Shown: positions 36,416 to 46,852 of the stretch, one piece after another | Position numbering within the stretch: position 1 is the stretch's first letter | Layout of the letters: each line of letters begins with the position of its first letter | DNA from: Mactromeris polynyma | Taxonomy: Eukaryota; Mollusca; Bivalvia; Venerida; Mactridae | NCBI GenBank assembly: GCA_032209605.1 | Contig: JASFXZ010000016.1 | Span: forward strand, 7,130,001-7,194,000 | DNA length: 64,000 nucleotides | Direction of reading: 5' to 3' | Made by a program: the position numbers and the translations under genes | The notes under the pieces: model-generated | What the model was told of the DNA's origin: nothing | Seen by the model: the letters and a program-made list of their open reading frames with translations, nothing else | The model's database searches: none

Positions 36416-37184
36416 ATGAATGTACTTAATGTCTTGGATATAAATCTGTTCAATACATAAAGTCGTTGTTTTCTAAAAACTGTACGCTTAAGTTCATAAA
36501 TATGAATCATTTTGTGTACTCAGGCCTTCTTTGTCTCCCATTTCGCAAAAAATGGTTGGAAATTACAAAAAAGCAAATCTCTTTAGAATGTTTTACATCT
36601 GTATTAAGTTGTCGCTGATGCCATATCAATCAAGTTATTATCGATAATGAGAAAATGCACTTAAAATTCTAATCTTTATAAAATGATGAATTTATGCTAA
36701 TCGTCATTTAAGTACAATTCAGTATCCATACATATTTATGAAGTTCTCTCTGAATTACTGCGCAATAAGTTTGTTTAAATTAAACGCCTACTGTATTAGC
36801 AAACGTCTTCACTGCACAATTAGTTATCTGTAGACACGCTTTTATTAAGTCTGTACAGCTAGACCAAGCCTCGGTGACTGACGTTTTTGCAAATTCAACG
36901 CTAATGAAATGTTCAAGAGGCGGTTTGATTGATTCTAGCAGTCTGCTTATCAATTGTCATTATCTAGGATTTTGTCAGCATTTCCAGTTCACTTTTTTCA
37001 ATTACTGTAAGTTATATGATGGCTTATTACTGCTACGTTATAGTCTCGTATTTTCATTCCGGTAGGGAACCAAGACGAAAAGTCAAGGCTGGTAAATTCT
37101 GCCAGTGAACCAAACTTGAAGGTCAATGAAAATAATTATAATCAAACGAATACACCATGATTTTAACATCATGTTTTGCTTATA
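36416..37184. other. Interior of the 5.3-kb element, no gene seen
   Basis: AT-rich with an open frame at 36874-37065 that shows no start context, splice sites or recognisable domain. Further unassigned interior DNA lies at 37340-38171 and 38344-39130. Confidence 0.4.
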
Positions 37185-37339
37185 CAGTAAAACCTCAATA
37201 ATGGGACCCTTGAAGACTGGTCTTCCTATTGAAGTGATCTTAATATACAAGAGAAAAATTGTGGAATTGGACTAAAAATTTGCATTCTTATTATTGAGGC
37301 GGTCTTATTATTGAGGTGGTCTTTAAGTGATGTTTAGCT
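37185..37339 (+). mobile_element. pogo-like MITE family 1, nested copy
   Basis: Starts CAGTAAAACCTCAATAATGG after TA; contains 'cttattattgaggtggtctt'; ends in a decayed 'gatgtttagcta'. Confidence 0.7.
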
Positions 37340-38171
37340 ATATACGCATTTACTTGAATGTCAAACCGTTCCGTGTTAACTGGTCATGGAATTTGTATAA
37401 CATAATTTAAAACACACACCATGACATTCAGCTTTTCTATTGAAAATATATATTTTATCGAATATTCGAATTCTAAATCAGTATTCAAATATTCGGACGT
37501 ACAAACGAATATCCGAATATTCGCTGACATCCATATTATTAATAACCTTTAAGCCGTAAACTGTTGAATATGTTTATTTTAATAAAACTAATGCTTACTT
37601 TTCGTGTTATTGTTTCTAAGGATCTACAATGCTAACATGCTTGTGGGAAGTTTTATTTATACTCAGTACATTTAAAAACGCATAATGTAAGATTTCTTCA
37701 ATTTCATGAACTTTCACAGGGGTGCGAGATTAGAACATAACGTTCTATTATTTCATTTTACGAAATTGATGAACGCCAAAATTCCTTTCAATCAACGGGT
37801 ATTTTCTTATCAAAATGTGTTTTAAAACACACTAAAATGACATTTAAAAGATATATCGCAGGTACAATAATGTGCGTGTTGAAATATGCTCAGTATATAT
37901 CTTGTCTGTAAGCTTGAACTACATTTAACTTTTTGCAATGACGTAAGTTCGTGGGTGTTGTTAATATATTAAAAGATGACATAAAAGTAATAGGTTGTGA
38001 TAACTGTTGTAAATAACACCATGGTAAGCAACATAAAACACTCATATATATTTTCCATTGCTCTTGGACACGCATACGTATAGATTTGTAGCAATGTTCC
38101 ATGGTATAGTATGTATTATAAGTGACATGCATTTTGGTGTATCTTTTGTCATACTATGGAAAAAGACAATA

Positions 38172-38343
38172 CAGTGAAGTTCCGCCTTACGACCGGTTAG
38201 AAAATACGACCGTCCGCATAATACGACCACTTTTTCTCGGACTCGATTTTTTTGTTCTTTAATTCGATGGTTGCGGGGTCCGAAATTACCACCAACCACT
38301 CTATGTCGGAACCATGGGTGGTCTTAATAGCGGAACTTTACTG
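38172..38343 (+). mobile_element. pogo-like MITE, related family (CAGTGAAGTTCCGC)
   Basis: TA-flanked; CAGTGAAGTTCCGCC at the start and GCGGAACTTTACTG at the end form a ~14-bp inverted repeat. Inside, 'tacgaccgtccgcataatac' replaces the 'aataagacc' words of family 1. Confidence 0.75.
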
Positions 38344-39129
38344 TATATAATTTATATTCATCATGTATTATATACTTACACACAGTACGTTCTTCAAAGT
38401 GAGTTATAATAACAGATTATATCAATAAGTTAACGGACGAAAACAAACGAGATAATGGCGCTTTTAGCGTGCAATAGTTCAAACACGACGTAGTTGTTTT
38501 CTGGGACATGGCTGGAATTTATAGAGTCAAATTTGACAGTTTCTCCTTCAATTTTCAGTTACATACGATTGTGCAATGTTTATCTTTTAAAATGAAAGAA
38601 ATAATACTATTCAAACGAACGACCGAATGAGATAACGAACCAAGAAAACAACAAGCGAACAAATGCGGGTATACATGTACATGTGTTCTTAAAACACGTT
38701 AGAAAATCATGTGACATTACCCAGCATACACATTTCCGCTAATTAAGCGTAACAAATGTATCATTTGTGTGCGATAATTCATTATGGTATCTTTACCGAT
38801 TCGGTAAATGTCACAAGATGTTTTATTCTCATATATTAAACGAAAACTGGTATGATTTTTTCCATTACGCTGATGATATTTGCAGGTACAAATGACCGTC
38901 AGATATATATACATTGTATTTGTTACTCAACGAGTCCCCCATTTTACAACTCCAGGGGCCTTATTCACGAACAATTTATACCTGAAACTCAGACTTAGAC
39001 TTTAAATTTGCAAAAGTTAAATTGACCATCCTTTCTTGTCTATTTCATCTTAATGAATGATTTTCGTCGAGCCCGCATGTGGTGAGCTCGAGATAGTCGC
39101 CGCAATGTCGGTACGGTGTATGTGCGTGC

Positions 39130-40115
39130 GTGCGTCCGGATTTCTGTCCGGACCATTTCTTCGTCATTAATTGGAGGATTTTCTAATGACTTGGCACAAC
39201 TGTTCACAATGATGTGGCGGTGTGTTTCGCGCAATACCCATGTTCGTAGCTCAAAGGTCAAGGTCACACTTAGAGATCAAACGCCAAAAATGGGTCTAAA
39301 CATCTTGTCCGGACCATAACACTGTCATTTATTGTGGGATTTTCAAATTACTTGGCACAAATGTTCACCATAATGAGGTGGCGTGTTGCACACAGGACCC
39401 ATGTCTGTAGCTCAAAGGTCTAGGTCACACGTTGAGGTAAAATGTCAAAAATTGGACAAAAACGGGTCAAAAACATCTTGTCCGGACCATAACACAGTCA
39501 TATATGGGGAAGATTTTCTAATGACTTGGCACAAATGTTCACAATGATGAGGCGGTGTGTTATGCGCAAGGCCCATGTCCGTAGCTCAAAGGTCAAGGTA
39601 CAATAGGAGGTCAAACGTCAACAAATAAGTCAAAACATCTTGTCCGGAATATTACACTGTCATTTATTGGGGGATTTTCAAATTAATTGGCTCAAATGTT
39701 CGCCATGATGAAACGGCGTGTCGCGCGCAGGATCCATGTCCGTAGCTCAATGTTCAAGGTCACAATTGGAGGTCGAATGTCAAAAAGAAGTCAAAACATC
39801 TTGTCCGGAATATTACACTGTCATTTATTGGGGGATTTTCAAATTAATTGGCACAAATGTTCACCATGATGAAACGGCGAGTCGCGCGCAGGATCCATGT
39901 CCGTAGCTCAATGTTCAAAGTCAAACTTAGATGTAAATCGTAAAATATTAGTCAAAAACATCGTGTCATGTTACACTGTAATTATTATGGGGATTTTCAT
40001 TTTTATTGGCACAAATGTTCGCCATGATGACCTCACATGTCGTGCAAGACCCGTACCCTACCAGTATATAGCTCATAGGTCAAGATCTCACTTAGAAGAG
40101 AAAAGTAAAAAATGG
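39130..40115. repeat. ~163-bp satellite, six units, with AGGTCAAGGTCA
   Basis: 'tgtccggaccat' or 'tgtccggaatatt' recurs near 39146, 39307, 39478, 39641, 39800 and, decayed, at 39963 (periods 160-171). Each unit contains 'ttggcacaaatgttc', 'catgtccgtagctcaa' and a form of GGTCAAGGTCACA. Units become more decayed towards the right. Chance frames here do not encode a protein family. Confidence 0.9.
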
Positions 40116-40507
40116 GTGTAATAGACATGCACTGTATAGCATTATTTAAGTTTGACTTTCAGTCTTAACTTCTTGTAAATAAGGCCCCAGAACTGACAGG
40201 ATGGCGGACGATATCTACATATCTGTAATGATCGGCCTGCTTATATAGGCAATGTTTAAATATGTCTTGACCTTGAAAAAAATCTTAGGACATTGGCATA
40301 ATACATGCCGTTATACATAAAAGTGTTTATTTATTATAGTTTCACCCATACTTAAAGGGCCAGCCATTTCTGACTTATGAGACACCTGCATTCTGAGCAC
40401 ATTTACTTCCCGATTCCTATCATTTACTGTCAGGTACCAGGCAGGTAGGCGCACGGTAAACATTAGATAACTAGCTAGCGGCTCACTAACCGGCCATATC
40501 AGAACGG

Positions 40508-40582
40508 ATCCCTACCGGGATTCGAACCTTCGACCTCCCGCTCCCAAGGCGGATGCCTTAACTACTCGGCCAAGGGAGACGA
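40508..40582 (-). repeat. tRNA-like sequence, minus strand (SINE head)
   Basis: Reverse complement shows 'ttggccgagtagttaaggc' (A-box type, like class II tRNAs) and GGTTCGAATCCC (B-box). Acceptor arms pair poorly, so a functional tRNA gene is unlikely. Confidence 0.55.
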
Positions 40583-40845
40583 TATGTACATGTACACTGC
40601 GTAATTATAACCTTGATGTGCAAATGTGGTTGTATCTTATGGTGGCATATTACTGCCACCAGTTAGCATGATAGCGTTCGCGAATTGTTTCGTGTTAACC
40701 ACTTAATTATTACGATAATTATCTAGCTATTTAGTTATTATTCGTGATAAATTTTCGGTAAGATATCATACAACTAGAAACAGACTTGAAAGTGCCCAGA
40801 ACTGCCACCTCTTACCTGTTTATGGTGTATTACACTAGATTTAAG

Positions 40846-41091
40846 TGGTAACACGAATCTTATCTAGTTGACCCACTTATTATGTTACTTAATAACTAAA
40901 ATTCGCAAATTTCACTTAAGATTAGTGTTACCACTTATTTATAAATGCAAGTTTGGCTTCAAGATGTAAGTGGTAACACGAATCTTAAGTGAAATTTGCG
41001 AATTTTAGTTATTAAGTAACATAATAAGTGGGTCAACTAGATAAGATTCGTGTTACCACTTACATGTACATGTATAAGCCAAAATTGCATT
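40846..41091. repeat. Right array of palindromic units, inverted relative to the left array
   Basis: 'acacgaatcttatctagttg' near 40852 and 'cataataagtgggtcaacta' near 41019 are inverted counterparts of the left array; about two units, more diverged. Confidence 0.85.
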
Positions 41092-42156
41092 TATTTTGTC
41101 TAAAAGCACATTACATTTATAGCATCTATTCTGTATTTGTGTCCCTGACATCTGATAAGAAAAAAATAGAATTGATGTTATTTGGTGTATTCAATTAATG
41201 CATCAGTGGCACGCAAATGTCATTTGCTGAGCCTAGAATAAACATTTATTTTCATATTGTATAGTCTATAATTAGATATATCACTTTATTTTCAGAAAGC
41301 ATAAGCTAAATTAGACACTGTAATATCCGGATATTTATAGATAAATGTGACATGGACAGAACAGGAAGACTGATAATAGTCGCACGCAATACTAGTGTGT
41401 GTATGCCTGTTCTTCACAGCTGTGTACGCCGTTTATCAGCCAAGTCAAGTCAAGTCAAAGATTTATTTGCATAAACAAATATGTTGATTGCAAAAAAAAA
41501 GAAACAATACACACACACAAAAACCAACAATGTATATATACATATAGGCGGTGAAAAGTGAAGAAAGGTATGAAAGCATCACAAAAATAACAACATTTAC
41601 TAACATGAATGGTGGATACAAACAAGTGTAAAGTGCAAATTCAAAACGTTACAACAAGACAACATAACAATACATTACATTTGGCATCTGCAAAAGGACA
41701 CTTTTATATGAGCACAGCCAAAATACATTCATCATTTTGATCTTTCTAATAAAAAAGCAACGTTTCGGATAGGTACGGCGGCCAGTTGACATATCCAGTG
41801 TTCCTGGGTTACCATTCAGTACTAATATTCTTCTGCAAGCAACTGACAACTTCCGCGCATGAAAAAGAAGCGGAAAGGACTTTCGAGGAATGACAAAAGC
41901 TAGGCGATATGACCGTACTGAAGTACATTTTCGCGAATACCTCCCCGATGTGAAGACATCTTGCCAAATCTTTAAACTTGACTGAAACCAACGTTTAGGG
42001 CAACAACTATATTCAATTCAATTTATTGTGAAATATTAGGCCACCGGCCCACACACAATATGTTACAAAAGATATAATACACAGTGTAGTAAGGTCATTG
42101 TCATATATATGCAATATATATGTTTGGTTCCAATACAAAAACTTATTATTCTAACC
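41092..42156. repeat. Spacer with a SINE-tail-like repeat at about 41774-41990
   Basis: 'ggcggccagttgac', 'ttctgcaagcaactgacaa' and 'atgaccg' are shared with 45205-45320 and 58520-58640, next to tRNA-like heads in those places. (gtcaa)4 lies near 41443. No gene seen. Confidence 0.5.
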
Positions 42157-42548
42157 AAAGAAAAAAGGAAACCTAAATATATCGAAGTGAAGAAAAACGC
42201 AGCTTCATTGGTCAATACATTAGCACATGGACACGGTTATGTCAAATTGTGGGAAACACGGAGAATCAAAATTTAAGTAACGGATTGAATGAAACTAAAG
42301 AAAGCAAGAACTTGATTTTGTTTATTTAGAAGAATGGCTTTAATTATTGCAAAAAGAAGGACTCAAATTAGAGGGACATCGTATCGAATGATGCATAATT
42401 ACTTTGATATATCATAAGTACGAATACTTGCTGCACAACAAATATTAGTTTAACTTTCCCCCTAACCGTTATTATGTGACATTTATATCTCTGGTGGCAA
42501 ATTGACATGTGTTACCAGACCACTACACTGTTTGGATATAACACAATA

Positions 42549-42768
42549 GAGTAAAACCTCAATAATAAGACCACCATTGAAAACTGGTCTTCTTATTGAG
42601 GTGTACTTAATATTGATGTTGAATAACGAGCAAAACAGTGAAATTGACTTGAAAATTGTGTTCTTATGATTCCGATGGTTTTATTATTGAGGTGGTCTTA
42701 TTATTGAGGTGGTCTTATTATTGAGATGGTCTTATTATTGAGGTGGTCTTATTTTTGAGGTTTTATTG
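42549..42768 (+). mobile_element. pogo-like MITE family 1 with expanded inner repeat (copy A)
   Basis: Starts AGAGTAAAACCTCAATAATA and ends GAGGTTTTATTG. The right arm has four to five tandem 'ttattattgaggtggtc' units. Its twin is at 55508-55727. Confidence 0.75.
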
Positions 42769-43143
42769 TATATCTAATCTTCTCTTCGTCCAGTAGTTTC
42801 GCTTCTAGACATTGACGCAGCAGTTTCCTGGATTTGCTACAATGACCTTTTTGTTAAATATTCTGATCCATAATTTGACGCCATCGTCACTATTTAATTA
42901 TGTAACAGTACTTGATAAAATATGACTGCCTAAGGGAGAAAGACGGTCAATTTTAGATGCTGTCGACAAGACAAAGTGACCTTGAGATAGATTACATGTT
43001 ATGATAACCTCGATGTTAAATTCGACAGATCGTGAACACAGAAGCTATAAATAACTTATTGTGCCACACTGATAACGTCAAAATTTCATTCAAATCTGCG
43101 AGCTTTATTTGTCGTCTGCTTTGTTCCATTGTCAACAACAAAG

Positions 43144-43183
43144 ATGAAGCTCTTTCTTGCCGTCTGCTTGTTCAGCATCATTG
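43144..43183 (+). CDS. Secreted 12-Cys protein, cvSI (I84)-like, copy A, exon 1
   Basis: ATG and 13 codons (MKLFLAVCLFSII), the hydrophobic core of a signal peptide; donor 'ATTG|GTGAGA' in phase 1. With exons 2 and 3 it gives a 100-residue precursor, cleaved probably after Ser18 (VYVHS-EQC). Similar small Cys-rich proteins of oysters and clams, cvSI-1 and cvSI-2, are serine protease inhibitors of plasma and digestive gland that inhibit subtilisin-type enzymes and are thought to serve in defence. Identical to copy B in this exon. Confidence 0.75.
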
Positions 43184-43504
43184 GTGAGATATGATTTCAT
43201 AATTTCTTTCAAGAATTTTTTAATATTCTTTGTGCTTAAAGATAGATAGTCTTATTTGTTGTGACAAAACATCCTTAAATATGCGACAATGGGTTGATTG
43301 CCTTCATGCAGATGTTCTCTACAACACAGCATTGTCACTTTTCCTGCATGTTTCCAAAAACGTCCGATACGGGTATTTTCTATCCTGTCAAATGAACGCT
43401 CCGAGTTAGCGCTAGCATAGCATACTCAGTATATCGGAACCATGTTGTGTAGTTACAATGGAATGTTTTAGAATACGTCTGTATGAAGGCATCAACATGT
43501 CATT

Positions 43505-43815
43505 TTCTAACAAGAACTATCTTGAACAAAGATGGTCGGCGCAATTTGAAGGTTAAGATTTGTTGTGCAGCATCAACAATTGCCGAGATGTTACGATTGC
43601 TGGTCACCCCAGATCCAAAATGGATTTCGGTAAATTCACCGAAATTCAGTGGATTTCGGTAAGGAAACGTACTCTTTATCAAAAGGTTAGCCAATCCGCG
43701 TCAAGGTTACAAACGTTGTTTGAATGAAGAGAAATTACCTTGGCGGTTAAGGTAAGATTTTATTGGTTTACACAACACTGATATGCAAATAGTAAAACCA
43801 TGTTAGTACGGCTGC
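43505..43815 (+). repeat. Segment present only in copy A, inverted relative of 46615-46825
   Basis: Copy B goes directly from 'cattttctaa' to 'aattattacacatgtact'. Inside, 'cgattgctggtcacccca', 'gacgcggattggttaac' (inverted) and 'atatgcaaatag' match 46615-46825 in reverse complement. It may be an insertion in A or a deletion in B. Confidence 0.7.
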
Positions 43816-44573
43816 GCCGAAAAATTGTTACACATGTACTTGACATATTTTGATATCAAATAAGACTATATACCTTTAAAACGCTTGTATGATTTATGTA
43901 CCGACGGGACATGCAAAATATAGTTTCTTTCAAGTGCGCACGTAATGTACCTGTTTAAGGCGATATATACCCTAGAAAATAGTCAAATTTGCTTTTTAGC
44001 GATATTTTGGAAACTATATAATAAAGCAAGATGAAATGTATTCTGTTTTATCAAAAATCATTCTACATGTACAAATTTACTATACAGTGTATAGAGTTAA
44101 TCCATAAATGTGTATATTGATAAACTTGTCAAAACACATGGCAAGGCGACGTCATAAGATTTACAAGCATGCGGGAAGGAAAATATATATATCTTGCATG
44201 TCAGTTATGGGCTAAGATAAACACGTACGTGCTATCATGTGCTCAGTACCTGCTTGTGTTTGTTCAACTGTCTTAAACACTTCATAAGCAAGACAGAAGC
44301 AAGATTACGTTGAAAGTTGATTTCAATAAACTGACAAGGGGTCTGTGGCCCGCCTAGGTAGGGGTGCAGGGGAGAGGAAGCTCCCGACGAAAAATGAGCT
44401 ATCACGTGAGTTATATGAAAGGTTTTAAGCGACGTAAATGTGCGTTCTCGTGTATTGGTAAACACGTGGCTGAGAACTAAGGAGACATTTACCTGACACT
44501 CATTAATCTACGGTAATCTCTTCGCGCAAAAACGCCTTACTTGTCGAGTCAGCACGTAGTAAATATACATATA

Positions 44574-44701
44574 CAGTAAAACCTCAATAATAAGACCACC
44601 CTTGGGACTCTTGAAAATGTTAATAGTAAAACAGTGAAAATTATGTTCTTAATTTCGAGGTGGTCTTAATATTGAGGTGGTCTTAAAGTGAAGTTTTACT
44701 G
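44574..44701 (+). mobile_element. pogo-like MITE family 1, copy in intron 1 of gene A
   Basis: CAGTAAAACCTCAATAATAA at the start after TA, GTGAAGTTTTACTG at the end. In copy B the same element (from 57791) is directly preceded by the solo LTR. Confidence 0.75.
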
Positions 44702-44837
44702 CATGTTGAGAGTCTAGGTCGCTCTTTGAAGTTCGGCGACGATAATTCACGGCTCTATCCGAATATTCCTGAGTGACAGGTAAACATGCTCCGACTTTCA
44801 AAGAACAGGGTGTCAAATTTAAGGTACGGTAACACAG

Positions 44838-44940
44838 GAGATTTGTCACAAGTTATCTGCCTTTATTCATTCTATAGTGTATGTAGATATAAAAGAAGAG
44901 AACGATAGAACGGATAAAGGGAGATAACTCGTGACAATCT
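44838..44940. mobile_element. MITE with GTTATCTCCCTTTATC termini (A, first)
   Basis: 'agatttgtcacaagttatct' pairs with 'gagataactcgtgacaatct' across about 50 bases. It ends 51 bases before exon 2. Twin at about 58157-58258. Confidence 0.75.
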
Positions 44941-44991
44941 AATGTGTCATGTGGGCAGTAATATATGTTGATGTTGTTGTTGTTGTTACAG

Positions 44992-45117
44992 TGTATGTAC
45001 ACAGTGAGCAATGTTCCAACGCGGGTGACTGTCAGCATACAGTGTGTGATAATGCACATGGTTGGTGGCTTCACTGTCTGAACCACATGTGCGCCTGTTC
45101 GCACGATACATTTACAG
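44992..45117 (+). CDS. Secreted 12-Cys protein, copy A, exon 2
   Basis: Acceptor '(gtt)n gttacag|TGT', donor 'TTTACAG|GTAAGG', phases 1 and 1. Encodes the end of the signal peptide and the first cysteine module, C-x5-C-x4-C-x9-C-x4-C-x-C (Cys21, 27, 32, 42, 47, 49), including GWWLHC. Six of the twelve mature cysteines lie here. Nucleotide-identical to copy B over the whole exon. Confidence 0.8.
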
Positions 45118-45344
45118 GTAAGGATTCAATTATTTACACGACAGCCTTTGTTTGATTTGTTATCATCGAGTTTTACGCCGCATTTCAACATTTTTTTCAG
45201 TCATATACGGCGGCCAGTTGACTTAATCACTTTTCCTGGACTAAATTATCAACCAGTACTAACTTGCCCTTCTGCAAGCAACTGACAATGACTTCTCCAC
45301 ATGTGGAAGACATGACCGTGACCAATATCACAGAAGAACATAAC

Positions 45345-45460
45345 CTGCCCAATCCGGGAATCGAACCGGGATCCGCCAGATGACAGTCAATGGGTAGCTC
45401 AGTCGGTAGAGCGCTTGACTGCCAATTTGGAGGACGTAAGTTCGAACCTCGGGTAAGGCG
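45345..45460 (+). repeat. Two tRNA-like halves back to back (A)
   Basis: 45345-45380 reads, on the minus strand, as a tRNA 3' part with GGTTCGATTCCC; 45384-45460 reads on plus as 'gggtagctcagtcggtagag' with GTTCGAACCTC. The second gives the well-known spurious frame GSSVGRALDCQ. SINE-like, not functional tRNA genes. Twin at 58661-58777. Confidence 0.6.
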
Positions 45461-45681
45461 TACGTTCATTATTCCCCAATCTCGATCCATGCGGGAAGAT
45501 GTCAGTTGCTTCCGGAAGAACAAGTTAGAGTACTGGTCGATAACCCCGGAACACTTGTTAGGTCAACTTACCGTCCTATATAGCTGAAAACCGCTGAAAA
45601 ACGGTGCGAACTTCAACGCAGCAGCTACTTGTCTCGCCCTGGATGTAAGTCTAGAGTAGTTTTTATAGTTTTTGTTCAGTT

Positions 45682-45780
45682 TGGCACGAGTTATCTCCCT
45701 TTATCCCCTATGGTACATATACATTAGAAGCGATAAAGGGAGATAACTCCTGAAGGGATCAAAGGAGAGAACTGGTGACA
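45682..45780. mobile_element. MITE with GTTATCTCCCTTTATC termini (A, second)
   Basis: 'cgagttatctccctttatcc' faces 'gataaagggagataactc', followed by a decayed second copy 'aaaggagagaactggtgaca'. Lies about 100 bases before exon 3. Twin at 59000-59095. Confidence 0.75.
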
Positions 45781-45885
45781 CTATCCTCTGTTCAGAACGT
45801 AGGAATTAAACTTATTAAATTTATAAACATTTTTATCTGTGAACACCTGTATATAATATTATAATTATATTCTCATATATTGTAG

Positions 45886-46022
45886 GAACTAATTGTACCA
45901 GCGGTCAGGTAAGTGTATGCACTGCAGCACACGGTAGCAGATGTTCCAACATGCACGGTGCCTTCCATTGTATAGATAATGTGTGCCATTGTGTCAGACA
46001 TAATGTAGATATAGGAAAATAA
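45886..46022 (+). CDS. Secreted 12-Cys protein, copy A, exon 3
   Basis: Acceptor 'catatattgtag|GAAC' in phase 1, stop TAA at 46020-46022. Encodes the second cysteine module C-x7-C-x7-C-x8-C-x4-C-x-C (Cys59 to Cys91) and a short VRHNVDIGK tail. Two modules of six cysteines suggest internal duplication, and the total of 12 fits the cvSI inhibitors. AATAAA (46018-46023) overlaps the stop codon. A perfect donor-like CAG|GTAAGT sits inside at 45910. Copy B differs at residues 61 (S to N) and 76 (S to T). No inhibitory contact residue can be named by eye. Confidence 0.8.
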
Positions 46023-46023
46023 A
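46018..46023 (+). terminator. Poly(A) signal overlapping the stop codon (A)
   Basis: AATAAA includes the TAA stop of the Cys-rich gene; the twin is at 59334-59339. It implies a very short 3' UTR unless a later signal is used. Confidence 0.6.
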
Positions 46024-46249
46024 GTCCACGTCTCTATCAGAGAGACAAACAATACAGCAATTAAAAGTTATGACTTGTTCTTGGATGTACTACCTGAATA
46101 CAATTCCAAACCTTTACAATTTAGTCGACTTTTTTGGCGTGGAGAGTACGCCCTAATTCTGGGTTCGGGTCCAATACATTTTCACCACCTGGGTAGAACC
46201 ACCGACTTTTGCAAACCAGCTGGATACCATTCTCACATACAAAGTATAC

Positions 46250-46332
46250 ATCCTGGACGGGAATCGAACCCGCAAAGGTGAAGGGCAAGTGATTAGAAGA
46301 CAGCGACCATAACCACTCGGCAACAAGGGCTC
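46250..46332 (-). repeat. Class II tRNA-like SINE head, minus strand (A)
   Basis: Reverse complement: 'ttgttgccgagtggttatgg' and GGGTTCGATTCCCG with a long variable arm. Ends pair poorly. Twin at 59563-59646. Confidence 0.6.
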
Positions 46333-46518
46333 CTCAACTGTCAACTCCCCAGCAAATGCATTACAAACAAGACATCGGAACAAATATCATATACTGGTCA
46401 AAAGTGCTGACACACCAGTACGAGCGTTTAAAAAGCTATTTGATACATCATCTGATGATTATAATTGAAGCAAGGTATTGTATTTATCATTCAAATGAAT
46501 TGATATTTCGAAAAAAAT

Positions 46519-46613
46519 CGTTTTTAGCCGTTCTAACCGTTTTTAGCCGTTCTAACCATTTTTAGCCGTTCTAACCGTTTTTAGCCATTCTAACCGTTTT
46601 TAGCCGTTCAAAC
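46519..46613. repeat. 19-bp tandem repeat, five units (A)
   Basis: 'cgtttttagccgttctaac' repeated about five times; copy B has two units (59835-59873). Confidence 0.9.
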
Positions 46614-46852
46614 ATTGCTTTGCTATTTGCATATCAGTGTTGTGTAAACCAATTAAATCTTACGTTAACCACTAAACCAACTTCTCTTCAACCGCACAAC
46701 GTTTGTAACATTGACGCGGATTGGTTAACCTTTCGATAAGGGAACGTTACCTTACCGAAATCCAATGAATTTCGATGAATTGACCGAAATCCATTTTGGA
46801 TATGGAGTGACCAGCAATCGTAACGTTTTAAACTCGTTTCTACAGTTTAAGC

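Larger units (their letters stand above)
35765..41091. mobile_element. 5.3-kb element with long inverted termini made of palindromic satellites
   Basis: The left terminus 36198-36415 is repeated inverted at about 40633-40850 (words 'gaggtggcagttctg', 'aacgctatcatgctaactgg', 'cttaccgaaaat'). Outside it lie four ~123-bp tandem units on the left and about two on the right, each with AAGATTCGTGTTACCACTTA and its reverse complement. No transposase frame was found, so it looks non-autonomous. Inside are two MITEs, a 163-bp satellite and a tRNA-like sequence. Superfamily unknown; exact ends and target-site duplication could not be fixed. Confidence 0.65.

Noticed and set aside
39040..40121. Several frames containing MSVAQCSKSN and RTHARTYTVPT
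   Set aside because: They follow the 163-bp satellite period and shift frame between units.
40508..40582. A functional tRNA gene on the minus strand
   Set aside because: A- and B-box words are good, but acceptor ends do not pair and it lies inside a repeat-rich mobile element.
41649..41991. Minus-strand frames of 60-66 residues
   Set aside because: They lie in the SINE-tail-like repeat shared with 45.2 and 58.5 kb and have no conserved reading frame among copies.
45227..45587. Frames MGSSVGRALDCQFGG and LTRGSNLRPPNWQSSALPTEL
   Set aside because: These are the well-known translations of tRNA-derived sequence on the two strands; same in copy B (58542-58902).
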